NCBI GenBank assembly: GCA_000438295.1
Contig: FR901088.1
Location: 5,722-53,154 of the forward strand
Reading direction: 5' to 3'
DNA from: Clostridium sp. CAG:451
Lineage (GTDB): Bacteria > Bacillota_I > Bacilli_A > RF39 > UBA660
DNA length: 47,433 nucleotides
In this document: positions 40,263-47,433 of the stretch, piece by piece
Layout of the letters: each line of letters opens with the position of its first letter
Position numbering within the stretch: the stretch's first letter is position 1
Made by a program: the position numbers and the translations under genes
The notes under the pieces: model-generated
Database searches by the model: none
Seen by the model: the letters and a program-made list of their open reading frames with translations, nothing else
What the model was told of the DNA's origin: nothing

Positions 40263-41170
40263 TGAAATTAAGAGGTGGTAATTTGGGAGAAGTAGAAGTA
40301 GAATATAAGTTGCTATCAGAATACCCTTTTTTTGGTGATGAAAGACGACAAAACATTGTTAAAAAACTTGAAAAGTTATATTTAGAGCTTCAAGAAAAGA
40401 GTAAAAAAATAGATGTGAAACCTTTTCCACAAAATGATGGAAAGGTAGAAATACTTCCTGGTATGATTAGTCACAAATGCTCTAATTCTTTAGAATCGTT
40501 GAAAGGAATATCTCAGTATGGAATTCTAGCTAGTGAATGGTTTGGAAAAATAGAGAGCGAAAAAGAAGGCGTTTTTTGTACTTTTGTTAGTAGAATACAT
40601 CAAGAAGATGGTTTGGATGATTTAAAAAAACAAAGTTTGGCTAAACAATTCAATCTTATAGATTTGAAATTTGAAAACGGAAAAGTTCTATTATTCTTTG
40701 ATAGTACAAATCCTATTTTTAAACAATTATTGCATTTAGACTATTTTGAATATGAAAAGGTTAAGCAGCAAAGTCCTGAGAAAATTACAGAAATGTACTC
40801 AGAAGAAGAGATAGAATTATTTGATCAAGTAATTGAGCCCTTTTCTCCCTATGGCAAAGTTTTTCATGTAGAAGGTATGTTACCAAGGTGTGATTGGTCT
40901 GCAATTCCGGGAGGAATTCCTTCAAGTTTAGTAAATGGGATTTGTACCAAAAGCGAGAATTATGATAGTGAATATATAGAGTCGGTTGCAAATTTGTTTC
41001 CAAATGCTACTATCTTCAATGGAAGTTTAGAAATATTGCATCTTCCTAAACGAAAAGATAATACTCAGGAATTAATAAGAGAAACATTACAAGAAAAAGA
41101 TGCAGTGTTATTAGATGATATGAAACAAACTAATGAAGAAAAAGAAACTATTAGTTTAAGAAGAAGATAA
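40262..41170 (+). CDS. Unknown protein, possibly ART-like
   Basis: The 302-residue protein is soluble, without a signal peptide. ISHKCSNSLESLKGISQYGILASEWFG followed by EGVFCTFVSRI recalls the H…I…GI/L region of ADP-ribosyltransferase-fold proteins (Tpt1/DarT style), but the rest of the fold cannot be confirmed, so this is only a hint. Other regular parts are KVLLFFDSTNPIFKQLLHLDYFEYEKVK and WSAIPGGIPSSLVNGICT, which look conserved and structured. Its ATG overlaps the tdk stop (TAATG), so it is translated with tdk. The C-terminal 40 residues are charged and probably disordered. Confidence 0.62.
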   Translation: MKLRGGNLGEVEVEYKLLSEYPFFGDERRQNIVKKLEKLYLELQEKSKKIDVKPFPQNDGKVEILPGMISHKCSNSLESLKGISQYGILASEWFGKIESEKEGVFCTFVSRIHQEDGLDDLKKQSLAKQFNLIDLKFENGKVLLFFDSTNPIFKQLLHLDYFEYEKVKQQSPEKITEMYSEEEIELFDQVIEPFSPYGKVFHVEGMLPRCDWSAIPGGIPSSLVNGICTKSENYDSEYIESVANLFPNATIFNGSLEILHLPKRKDNTQELIRETLQEKDAVLLDDMKQTNEEKETISLRRR

Positions 41171-41225
41171 TAGGTAAATTAGAAACTATTCTATATGCTT
41201 TTTGTGATTTTGAATAAATAAAAAA

Positions 41226-41256
41226 TTGTTACATTTTAGTCAAATTGTGCTAAAAT
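41226..41256 (+). promoter_or_regulatory. Promoter of tRNA-Arg
   Basis: TTGTTA (41226-41231) and TAAAAT (41251-41256), with a long 19-base spacer. Confidence 0.5.
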
Positions 41257-41264
41257 GTAGTTAT

Positions 41265-41341
41265 GTCCTCGTAGCTCAGTAGGATAGAGCGATTGCCTCC
41301 TAAGCAATAGGTCGTTGGTTCGATTCCAATCGGGGACACCA
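41265..41341 (+). tRNA. tRNA-Arg (CCT)
   Basis: The acceptor arm GTCCTCG (41265-41271) pairs with CGGGGAC (41331-41337). The anticodon stem ATTGC/GCAAT holds loop CTCCTAA, anticodon CCT for arginine AGG. The T-loop is TTCGATT; the discriminator is A, and CCA is encoded. A hairpin AAACTAGA/TCTAGTTT (41351-41370) follows. Confidence 0.93.
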
Positions 41342-41403
41342 GATTAATAGAAACTAGAGATTTCTAGTTTAGCGATAAATTGTTATTGTAAAAGGTGAAA
41401 ATA

Positions 41404-41718
41404 GTGAAATCAGAAAATACAATAAAGGATAATGTTAATGAAATTTTACTAAATACAATTGGTATGTCTTATGATGAATATGAACAGCTCGACTTTGATG
41501 AACAACAAAAGATAATGGCTGAATATCATAAGAGACATCCAAACAAAAGTAAAACTACTACTGTTATGATTGGCGGAGGAGATGACTCCTTATTTATTAA
41601 AACTAGTAAAGGAAAGAAAATTTTAACAACAAATGGCTATTATATAGCAGGAGAAACCTTGAAAGAGAATAAAGAAAGATGGGAAAACTCAATCAGAAAA
41701 GTTTATAGAAAAAAATAG
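41404..41718 (+). CDS. Unknown small protein
   Basis: I do not recognise this 104-residue protein. It is soluble, with a helical charged N-terminal half (MSYDEYEQLDFDEQQKIMAEYHKRH) and a Gly/Asp-rich turn VMIGGGDDSLF, then a basic C-terminus. GTG 41404 is chosen since AAAGGTG lies six bases upstream; the alternative GTG 41395 is part of that site. It follows tRNA-Arg and may be transcribed by read-through, as only a hairpin without a T-run separates them. Confidence 0.6.
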   Translation: MKSENTIKDNVNEILLNTIGMSYDEYEQLDFDEQQKIMAEYHKRHPNKSKTTTVMIGGGDDSLFIKTSKGKKILTTNGYYIAGETLKENKERWENSIRKVYRKK

Positions 41719-41873
41719 ATAATAAACAATTAATTATTTCAGTAGACATTTCTCTATGGAAATAGCTTGCCACTTATTAAGTTATTTACTTATTCTATAT
41801 TTGTTATAGCTATTTGTAACTTTTATTCTAAATTTGTAGAACTATTTTAAACTTATCAGGGGAGTAAAAAAAG

Positions 41874-42905
41874 ATGAATTATTTAAAATTTAATCAAGAA
41901 TTAGATGAATATTTAGATAGTCATAAATATTCATTTTATCTTTATACATTAAAGTCTAATATAGAATTTTTAAAAGAAGCAAAGAAAAGGCTTGATCCTT
42001 TTAAAATTATAGGTAGTAATGAACTATGTTTAGAATGTAATCAATTTGTTGATGGAATGGAAACTCTTGATTTGGTAAGTGAGTTTTTAAACAGTATTGA
42101 TAAACGTTATACTTATTACTTTGAAAGAAGTTTAAATGATGGAAGTTTTGGCTTTTGTGATTCTATTAATGACACTAAAGATTTTAGTAATAATGCCTAT
42201 ATCAGTAATAATAGAAATTTATATAATGTTGCTTTTAATGGTAATATAGCTGATGGGAAAACTCTTATTCATGAATTTTTTCACTATTTGAATTTAGATT
42301 CTTATTTAGCTTCTCCTGTTTTTTCTGAACTTATTTCCATTTATATGGAAAATAAATACTTAGATTTTATTTATGAAAAAGGTTATTCCAAAAATGATAT
42401 TGCTGTCAGTAGATTATTTAGATATCTTTCTTATAACTACTCTTGTAACAAATTATATAATGATAGCATTTTATTAAATATTAAAGATAAGATAGGTTAT
42501 ATAGATGAAGATAGTTATCAATTTATTATTGATTATAGAGAAGAACTTGATTTTCCTAATATGACTAAAGATGAATACTTATTTATTTTGCATACTTTAG
42601 TAAATGATATTAATGGCTTTGATAAGAATAATCCTAGAAAAAATATAAGATTTAGACCTGACTTTATATATAGATACTTTATTGGAACGGCATATAGTAG
42701 TTATTTATTAAAAGAAGAAGATAGCTTAGAGGATGTCTTATTATTAAATGATTCTTTAATCTATGATAAGAAATTACCTATACTTAAATGTTTTGAGTTG
42801 TTAGGAATTGATGAGGTTAATTTTGATCAAACAATTAAAGCTACTAATGAGTATTATAGGCCATCAATTATTAGCTATAAATTGACAAATAAAAAGAAGA
42901 TTTAA
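41874..42905 (+). CDS. Unknown HExxH metallopeptidase-like protein
   Basis: The central motif TLIHEFFHYLN puts zinc-binding His 133 and His 137 and catalytic Glu 134 in one helix, and SELISIYMEN supplies a possible third ligand, Glu 152, about 15 residues later, as in gluzincin peptidases such as the M3 family. There is no signal peptide, so it would work in the cytoplasm. The rest of its 343 residues does not match a family I know. AGGGGAG precedes ATG 41874. It lies upstream of a large unknown gene with its own promoter. A peptidase or a regulatory protease role is possible. Confidence 0.65.
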   Translation: MNYLKFNQELDEYLDSHKYSFYLYTLKSNIEFLKEAKKRLDPFKIIGSNELCLECNQFVDGMETLDLVSEFLNSIDKRYTYYFERSLNDGSFGFCDSINDTKDFSNNAYISNNRNLYNVAFNGNIADGKTLIHEFFHYLNLDSYLASPVFSELISIYMENKYLDFIYEKGYSKNDIAVSRLFRYLSYNYSCNKLYNDSILLNIKDKIGYIDEDSYQFIIDYREELDFPNMTKDEYLFILHTLVNDINGFDKNNPRKNIRFRPDFIYRYFIGTAYSSYLLKEEDSLEDVLLLNDSLIYDKKLPILKCFELLGIDEVNFDQTIKATNEYYRPSIISYKLTNKKKI

Positions 42906-42907
42906 AA

Positions 42908-42936
42908 TTGACTAAGAAATATCATTTTGTTATAAT
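42908..42936 (+). promoter_or_regulatory. Promoter of the 924-residue unknown gene
   Basis: TTGACT (42908-42913), 17 bases, TATAAT (42931-42936). Confidence 0.8.
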
Positions 42937-42961
42937 AAGTCGTACTTAAGGGGGATAATAT

Positions 42962-45736
42962 ATGTTTGATAAAAATGAGTATTTGCAACAACTTGAAAAT
43001 ATAATGATAGATAAAATTATATGGACACTAGCTAATAATGATAAGACAAAGGCTTTGGAGCTTTATTTTATGGTAACAAGGGAGCCTGATATAATTTTAG
43101 ACTTAGCAGAAATTAAAAATAAAGATATTAGTTCACTTACAGCTGCTGTAGTACAGTATGGTAATAAAAGTTCCTATTATGCTAGAACTAATTTAAAATT
43201 ACCATTTATTATCAATTCAAAGATAAGTGGTAAAATATTTGATAAGGACTATGACTATAAAAAGTTTTTATCTTCCTTATTATACTTAATAGAAATTGAT
43301 GACAATAAATATTATAATATTACTATAGATGTTTTATATAACTATATTGCTAGTGTTTATTCGACTGTTCATTTTCGTAAATTAAGTCTTTTAGGAAGTA
43401 AAGAGAAATTAGTAGAAGCATTGACTCAGTTAGAAAAAGTGGTTAATAATGAAGATTATAAAATAACTAAACAAGATGTAGATTTATTAAATGAGTTGTA
43501 TGATAATACTAGAATTATTAAAGACCTTCCAATAGTAAAAAAGGTCATAGATGCATCTACTAATGTAGATTATTCTTTACTTGCTAAATTTTTAGGACTT
43601 AATCCTTTAGAGTATCAATCTGTAAATGATTACTTTAATGGAGAAAAAATAATTGAGGATATAAAAAATAAGAAATACTCAATTGATGAACTTAATGTAA
43701 TAAAGTTATTAGCTTTAAATATGAGTGTTGCACCAAACAATATTGGTATTTTTACGTATATGAATTTAAAAATTAATCCTAGAAGACCAAACTTTTATAA
43801 TGTTTTGAAATTTATAGAACTTTATGATCAATATACTGATGGTGAAAAGATTGTTAATTTTAATAAAATAGGAAAATATTTAAGACTTTCTAATAACTAT
43901 ATAGATGATAATAGCTACTATCATGATGATGTTGATGTCTTTAGAGAAATATATAAAGAATATAGAAAACAAAACTTTTCATTTAAAATAGAAGAATTTT
44001 GTAGTTATATAAATAGTATTAAAGAAGATGCTCATTTAGAAGAGGTAATAGCAAGATATAAGGTATTAGAAAATAATACTGATTTTGATATTTATTCATT
44101 TTTCTATTTAATAGGAAGCAACAGTCATTCTCTTGATTTAGATAGATTTGCTTCATATATTCCTTATCTTTTGAAAACTAAAAGTGGTGAGAAGTTTTTT
44201 GCTCCAATATTATTAAAAGAAAAAGAAGCTATTAAACAGTTAGAAGATATATATACTAGTGATACTTTAAATAGATTATTACCACTTGCTTATAATTTAG
44301 CAGATGTATCTGATTATACAATTGGTAGCTATGCTAAAAGGTATGTTAAACCAGAAGATTATCAGAAATTTAGAGCAGTTTGTGATTGGTTAAGAAGTAA
44401 AAATGAAGATATTTTTAAAAATTCAATAGATAGTGAATTTAATGAAGCTAAAGATAGAGAACGGGCAAAAAAAGAAACCACTAGTTACTTTGTAAATTTA
44501 CCTTTAAAGGAACTTAATGGTGCTACTACAATTAATAGTTATTATAAAAAAGAAGAAATACCTTTTGCTACAAAAAAAGGTAAAACACATACGTTAGGGT
44601 TAGCAATTATTACTGAGTTATATCATTCTGTGTATTTAAAAAGACTAGATGATATTTGTTTAGTAGAAGCAAAAAAACTTATATGGCTAATGAAAGAGGA
44701 GCAAGAGTTAGGTAGATATATAGATGCTAGAGGTTATACTTATAAACAAGCTTTTGATATTATTTCTATGGCTAGTAAAAAAATAGATGATGAAAAGGCT
44801 TTTTCGTTGCTAACTATAAAACTAGAGGAAGAATTAAAAAATAAAGAGAGAAAAGAAAAATTAACAAAAGCTAGAAAATTCATTGATATACTTAAAAATG
44901 GTAGTTTTGACAGTATGACTAGCTTTTATGACTGTGTGGCAAAAGAGCATAATATATCTAGAAATGAACAAGCTTTATTGTTAAATGTTGCTATGGAAGA
45001 TGAAGAATTAAGTGAAGTAATTAAAAAGAAAAAAATGGAAATTAAAGAGAAAAGGGCTCTTAAAAATAAAGAGCAGACTAGAAAAAAATTAGAGTATGAT
45101 ATTGGTAAATATGGTGAAGAAGCAGTTAAAGCTATGAGAACATTTGTTAAAAGTGATGATTTTACAATAAAGAAATTCTGTAAGACTGCTGGTATTAGTG
45201 AAAAAGACTTTAAGTTTTATAGAAGAATTTGTACCGAGATAGACGAAGATTTGGCAATTGAAGTTAATGATAAATGTATGGAAACTAGTAGAAAATTTAT
45301 TATATTTATAATTAAGTCAGCTAGAGAAGTGGCTTTAGAAATGAAAAGATGTCATAAAGGAAAGGTACCATATGATTTATATAATCATTATGAAAAGTAT
45401 GGAGTTTCACCTCATTTAATAGCAGATATGTCATCAAGATTTGATAGAGTAAATGAAAGTAAATTAATAAATGATTATATGACTATTCATAATGCTATTT
45501 TTTCAAGCATTAGTGTTTCTAGATTAGAAAATATGAAAAGAAAAACATCAATTTATAGTGCTAATTTCTATTTAGAAAATAGGAGTGTTTCTTATAATAA
45601 AAAAGATATGGAACAAGCTACTCTTGATTTAAGTAATAAGGGTATACCACTTTATAGTGGAACTTTATATCAGGCTCTAATTAGAATGAAAAATGATTCC
45701 AAAACTGGTAAAAAAATTTATACCAAGACAAAATAA
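42962..45736 (+). CDS. Unknown 924-residue helical protein
   Basis: I do not recognise this large protein. It has no membrane segment and is almost wholly helical and charged. Two features recur in the C-terminal half: basic coiled-coil stretches (KLEEELKNKERKEKLTKARK and EIKEKRALKNKEQTRKKLEY) alternating with short helix-turn-helix-like segments such as FTIKKFCKTAGISEKDFKFYRRIC and NGSFDSMTSFYDCVAKEHNISRNE. These look like repeated small helical modules that could bind nucleic acid or another protein. AAGGGGGAT precedes ATG 42962 and a strong promoter lies upstream. Confidence 0.7.
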   Translation: MFDKNEYLQQLENIMIDKIIWTLANNDKTKALELYFMVTREPDIILDLAEIKNKDISSLTAAVVQYGNKSSYYARTNLKLPFIINSKISGKIFDKDYDYKKFLSSLLYLIEIDDNKYYNITIDVLYNYIASVYSTVHFRKLSLLGSKEKLVEALTQLEKVVNNEDYKITKQDVDLLNELYDNTRIIKDLPIVKKVIDASTNVDYSLLAKFLGLNPLEYQSVNDYFNGEKIIEDIKNKKYSIDELNVIKLLALNMSVAPNNIGIFTYMNLKINPRRPNFYNVLKFIELYDQYTDGEKIVNFNKIGKYLRLSNNYIDDNSYYHDDVDVFREIYKEYRKQNFSFKIEEFCSYINSIKEDAHLEEVIARYKVLENNTDFDIYSFFYLIGSNSHSLDLDRFASYIPYLLKTKSGEKFFAPILLKEKEAIKQLEDIYTSDTLNRLLPLAYNLADVSDYTIGSYAKRYVKPEDYQKFRAVCDWLRSKNEDIFKNSIDSEFNEAKDRERAKKETTSYFVNLPLKELNGATTINSYYKKEEIPFATKKGKTHTLGLAIITELYHSVYLKRLDDICLVEAKKLIWLMKEEQELGRYIDARGYTYKQAFDIISMASKKIDDEKAFSLLTIKLEEELKNKERKEKLTKARKFIDILKNGSFDSMTSFYDCVAKEHNISRNEQALLLNVAMEDEELSEVIKKKKMEIKEKRALKNKEQTRKKLEYDIGKYGEEAVKAMRTFVKSDDFTIKKFCKTAGISEKDFKFYRRICTEIDEDLAIEVNDKCMETSRKFIIFIIKSAREVALEMKRCHKGKVPYDLYNHYEKYGVSPHLIADMSSRFDRVNESKLINDYMTIHNAIFSSISVSRLENMKRKTSIYSANFYLENRSVSYNKKDMEQATLDLSNKGIPLYSGTLYQALIRMKNDSKTGKKIYTKTK

Positions 45737-45795
45737 AATAATTAGTAGTAATTATTTAGAAAATATAGTATTATTAGAGCAAGGAGGTAAATATT

Positions 45796-46215
45796 GTGTG
45801 TTTTCTATGGTTAATTATCTTTATAGTCTTAATTATTACTGAATTATTAACTATTAATTTAGTAACTATTTGGTTTGCTTTTGGAGCATTATTAGCTTTA
45901 GTAGTAGAAGTTAGTTTTAGTAATATAGTGTTAGATATTATCACTTTTGTTATAACTTCTTTTCTTCTTATAATATTAACTAAACCAATAATAGGTAGAC
46001 TTAAAGTTAAGAAGGTAGAAGCTACTAATCTTGATATGGTAATTAATAAGATTGGTATTGTAACAGAAGATATTAATCAAGATAAAATTGGGGAAGTAAA
46101 AGTTCTTGGAAAAAGATGGAGTGCATATAGTAATACTGAATTAAAAAAAGATGAAAAAGTAAAAATATTATCTATTGATGGGGTTAAGCTCAAGGTAGAG
46201 AAAATAGGAGAGTGA
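45796..46215 (+). CDS. NfeD-family membrane protein
   Basis: Residues about 4-70 form two or three membrane segments including TIWFAFGALLALVVE, and the C-terminal part (about 80-139) is the soluble OB-fold domain with INKIGIVTEDINQDKIGEVKVLGKRWSAYSN, the hallmark GxVKVxGxxWxA of NfeD. At 139 residues it is the short form without the protease domain. NfeD proteins pair with SPFH proteins in membrane microdomains, and the gene for such a protein follows directly, four bases after the stop. AAGGAGGT precedes GTG 45796. Together they likely work in membrane organisation or quality control. Confidence 0.88.
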   Translation: MCFLWLIIFIVLIITELLTINLVTIWFAFGALLALVVEVSFSNIVLDIITFVITSFLLIILTKPIIGRLKVKKVEATNLDMVINKIGIVTEDINQDKIGEVKVLGKRWSAYSNTELKKDEKVKILSIDGVKLKVEKIGE

Positions 46216-46219
46216 TAAA

Positions 46220-47110
46220 ATGTTATTTATAATTTTAATAATTATTCTAGTAATAGTAATACTAGGAATCAAAGTAATACCACAATCAGAAGCAAAGGTA
46301 GTAGAACGTCTTGGTAGTTATAATGCTACTTTAGGAACAGGTCCACACTATGTAATTCCTTTTATTGATAGAGTTGCTAATACAGTAACTTTAAAAGAAA
46401 TAGTAAAAGATTTTGCACCCCAACCAGTTATTACGAAAGATAATGTTACGATGCAAATAGATACTGTTGTTTATTTTCAAATAACTGATCCAAAACTATA
46501 TACTTATGGGGTAGAAAATCCCATAAATGCTATTGAAAATTTAACTGCTACAACCCTTAGAAATATTATCGGTGAGTTAGAGCTTGATCAAACATTGACA
46601 TCAAGAGATATAATTAATTCTAAAATGCGATCAATTCTAGATGAAGCAACTGATCCTTGGGGTATAAAAGTTAATCGTGTTGAAGTTAAAAATATTTTAC
46701 CACCTAGAGATATTCAAGAAGCAATGGAAAAACAAATGCGAGCAGAACGTGAAAGACGTGAGAAAATTCTTCAAGCAGAAGGTGAGAAGAAAGCAGCTGT
46801 TTTAATTGCTGAAGGTGAAAAAGAAAGTACTATTCTAAGAGCAGATGCAAAGAAAGAAGCAGAAATTAGAGAAGCTGAAGGTAAGGCTGAAGCTATTATG
46901 AAAGTAAAAGAAGCGGAAGCTGAAGGTATTAAACTAATTAAAGCAGCGAAAGCAGATGAAGCAGTATTAAAACTAAGAAGTTATGAAGCTATGGTTAAAG
47001 TAGCTAATGGTACAGCAACTAAGATAATTGTTCCTAGTGATTTACAAAATCTTGTAACTGCTGGATCAATCTTAAAAGAAACAATTAAAGAAGAAAAAGA
47101 TAATAAATAA
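46220..47110 (+). CDS. SPFH/stomatin-family (QmcA-like) membrane protein
   Basis: An N-terminal membrane segment (about 1-18) is followed by the SPFH domain: VIPQSEAKVVERLGSYNATLGTGPHYVIPFIDRV, KEIVKDFAPQPVITKDNVTMQIDTVVYFQITDP, LRNIIGELELDQTLTSRDIIN and DPWGIKVNRVEVKNILPPRDIQEAMEKQMRAERERR. A long Ala/Glu/Lys coiled coil (about 165-255) drives oligomer rings. The length of 296 residues is normal for stomatin/QmcA-type proteins. AGGAGAGTG lies before ATG 46220. It forms a clear operon with the NfeD gene, the usual partner. Its role is likely scaffolding of membrane domains or proteases. Confidence 0.95.
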   Translation: MLFIILIIILVIVILGIKVIPQSEAKVVERLGSYNATLGTGPHYVIPFIDRVANTVTLKEIVKDFAPQPVITKDNVTMQIDTVVYFQITDPKLYTYGVENPINAIENLTATTLRNIIGELELDQTLTSRDIINSKMRSILDEATDPWGIKVNRVEVKNILPPRDIQEAMEKQMRAERERREKILQAEGEKKAAVLIAEGEKESTILRADAKKEAEIREAEGKAEAIMKVKEAEAEGIKLIKAAKADEAVLKLRSYEAMVKVANGTATKIIVPSDLQNLVTAGSILKETIKEEKDNK

Positions 47111-47135
47111 GATAGCCATTACCTGACTATCTTTT
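47111..47135 (+). terminator. Terminator of the nfeD-SPFH operon
   Basis: GATAG (47111-47115) and CTATC (47127-47131) pair over an 11-base loop, followed by TTTT. It is short but well placed. Confidence 0.5.
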
Positions 47136-47269
47136 AATGTGTCTATAATAATTTAGAAAAATTAATAATCTTGATATGGTTAGTAGTTAAAGAGTTAATC
47201 TATAAAGTGAATTAAAAAAGTTCATTTTTTTAAATTTCTACTTTGAAAAGGAGATTTTGTATTTTCCGA

Positions 47270-47408
47270 TATGTTTAATAAGAAGATTTATTAAATTGCT
47301 CCTTCAATTTGTTGAATTGACAGGGTAAAACAGGCCTAATTTACAATTTTTCCTTTTTGCTTTCTAATTTTTATTGTGATAGATTAGGAGCGAAGGGAGG
47401 TGAACACA
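47270..47408 (+). promoter_or_regulatory. Probable L20-type autoregulatory leader of infC
   Basis: The ribosome-binding region contains ATTAGGAGC (47383-47391), which can pair either with GCTCCT (47298-47303) or with CCTAAT (47335-47340), two mutually exclusive pairings. Switching between such pairings is what infC-rpmI-rplT leaders do when L20 binds. Bases 47136-47269 hold no gene that I can see. The call depends on the downstream start being infC. Confidence 0.45.
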
Positions 47409-47433
47409 ATCGATTTAGATGAAAAAATATCTT
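47409..47433 (+). CDS. infC: Start of probable translation initiation factor IF-3, ATC start (3' truncated)
   Basis: GGGAGGTGA (47395-47403) is the strongest ribosome binding site in the last kilobase, but neither ATG, GTG nor TTG follows at usable spacing: an in-frame GTG overlaps it and the next ATG is 16 bases beyond. ATC 47409 is five bases away and in the frame (ATC)DLDEKIS, which resembles the IF-3 beginning (…ndKIraxEvrLI). infC genes in many bacteria begin with AUU or AUC so that IF-3 can repress its own translation. Only eight codons are visible. Confidence 0.45.

Noticed and set aside
1..47433. Mycoplasma code (TGA = Trp)
   Set aside because: Several intact genes (Smr, NfeD, the gene before CYTH) end in TGA and Trp is TGG throughout.

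Overview
The window is AT-rich DNA with compact, short-spaced genes, strong GGAGG-type ribosome binding sites and consensus sigma-A promoters (TTGACA, 17 bp, TATAAT). Together with rplS-lepB, a DnaB-type (not helicase) replication initiation gene, class II thymidine kinase, MurE, a SpoVB/MurJ-like flippase and three tRNA genes with encoded CCA, this points to a low-GC Gram-positive of the Bacilli, probably an uncultured, host- or gut-associated lineage near Erysipelotrichia/RF39 (inference). TGA is used as a stop (Smr, NfeD and CYTH-neighbour genes end in it) and Trp is TGG, so this is the standard bacterial code, not the Mycoplasma code.

Layout. 1-8.9 kb: cell-envelope and housekeeping genes (partial CDS, murE, secreted 3D-domain protein, nucleotidase-like HAD, tex, anchored glucosaminidase, Ca2+-type P-ATPase). 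8.9-9.6 kb: two tandem ~370-bp copies of what looks like a new type I toxin-antitoxin locus, each with a 23-codon hydrophobic peptide gene, an SD-masking hairpin, 5'/3' fold-back arms and a convergent antisense RNA with its own promoter and terminator. 9.7-13 kb: tRNA-Gly, lemA/DUF2207 pair, tRNA-Cys. 13.05-16.8 kb: a small decayed element with a serine recombinase broken by two in-frame stops, an unknown gene and a CYTH-fold gene, possibly bounded by a 20-bp imperfect direct repeat. 16.9-21 kb: aryl-sulfate sulfotransferase-like protein, membrane XRE regulator, GNAT enzyme, YitT transporter. 21-22.6 kb: transposon scar (TnpB N-terminus, protein-kinase-like gene, DUF4143 ATPase remnant). 22.6-24.2 kb: membrane-anchored serpin.

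25-33.4 kb: rplS with an L19 leader, lepB, a decayed gene, an Smr protein and three large lineage-type proteins of unknown function, two of them anchored and surface-exposed. 33.47-33.58 kb: a free-standing two-hairpin RNA gene with its own promoter and intrinsic terminator. 33.6-37 kb: OmpR-type two-component system and a lipid flippase, transcribed leftward. 37-47 kb: anchored acidic protein, dnaB, tdk, several unknown proteins (including an HExxH metallopeptidase-like protein), tRNA-Arg, and an NfeD/SPFH pair. The window ends in an L20-type leader and the first codons of a probable infC that appears to start with ATC.

The best candidate for an undescribed system is the tandem type I toxin-antitoxin locus at 8.9-9.6 kb. 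Next are the 33.47-kb small RNA and the recombinase/unknown/CYTH element. All function calls are from reading sequence only; no database search was possible.
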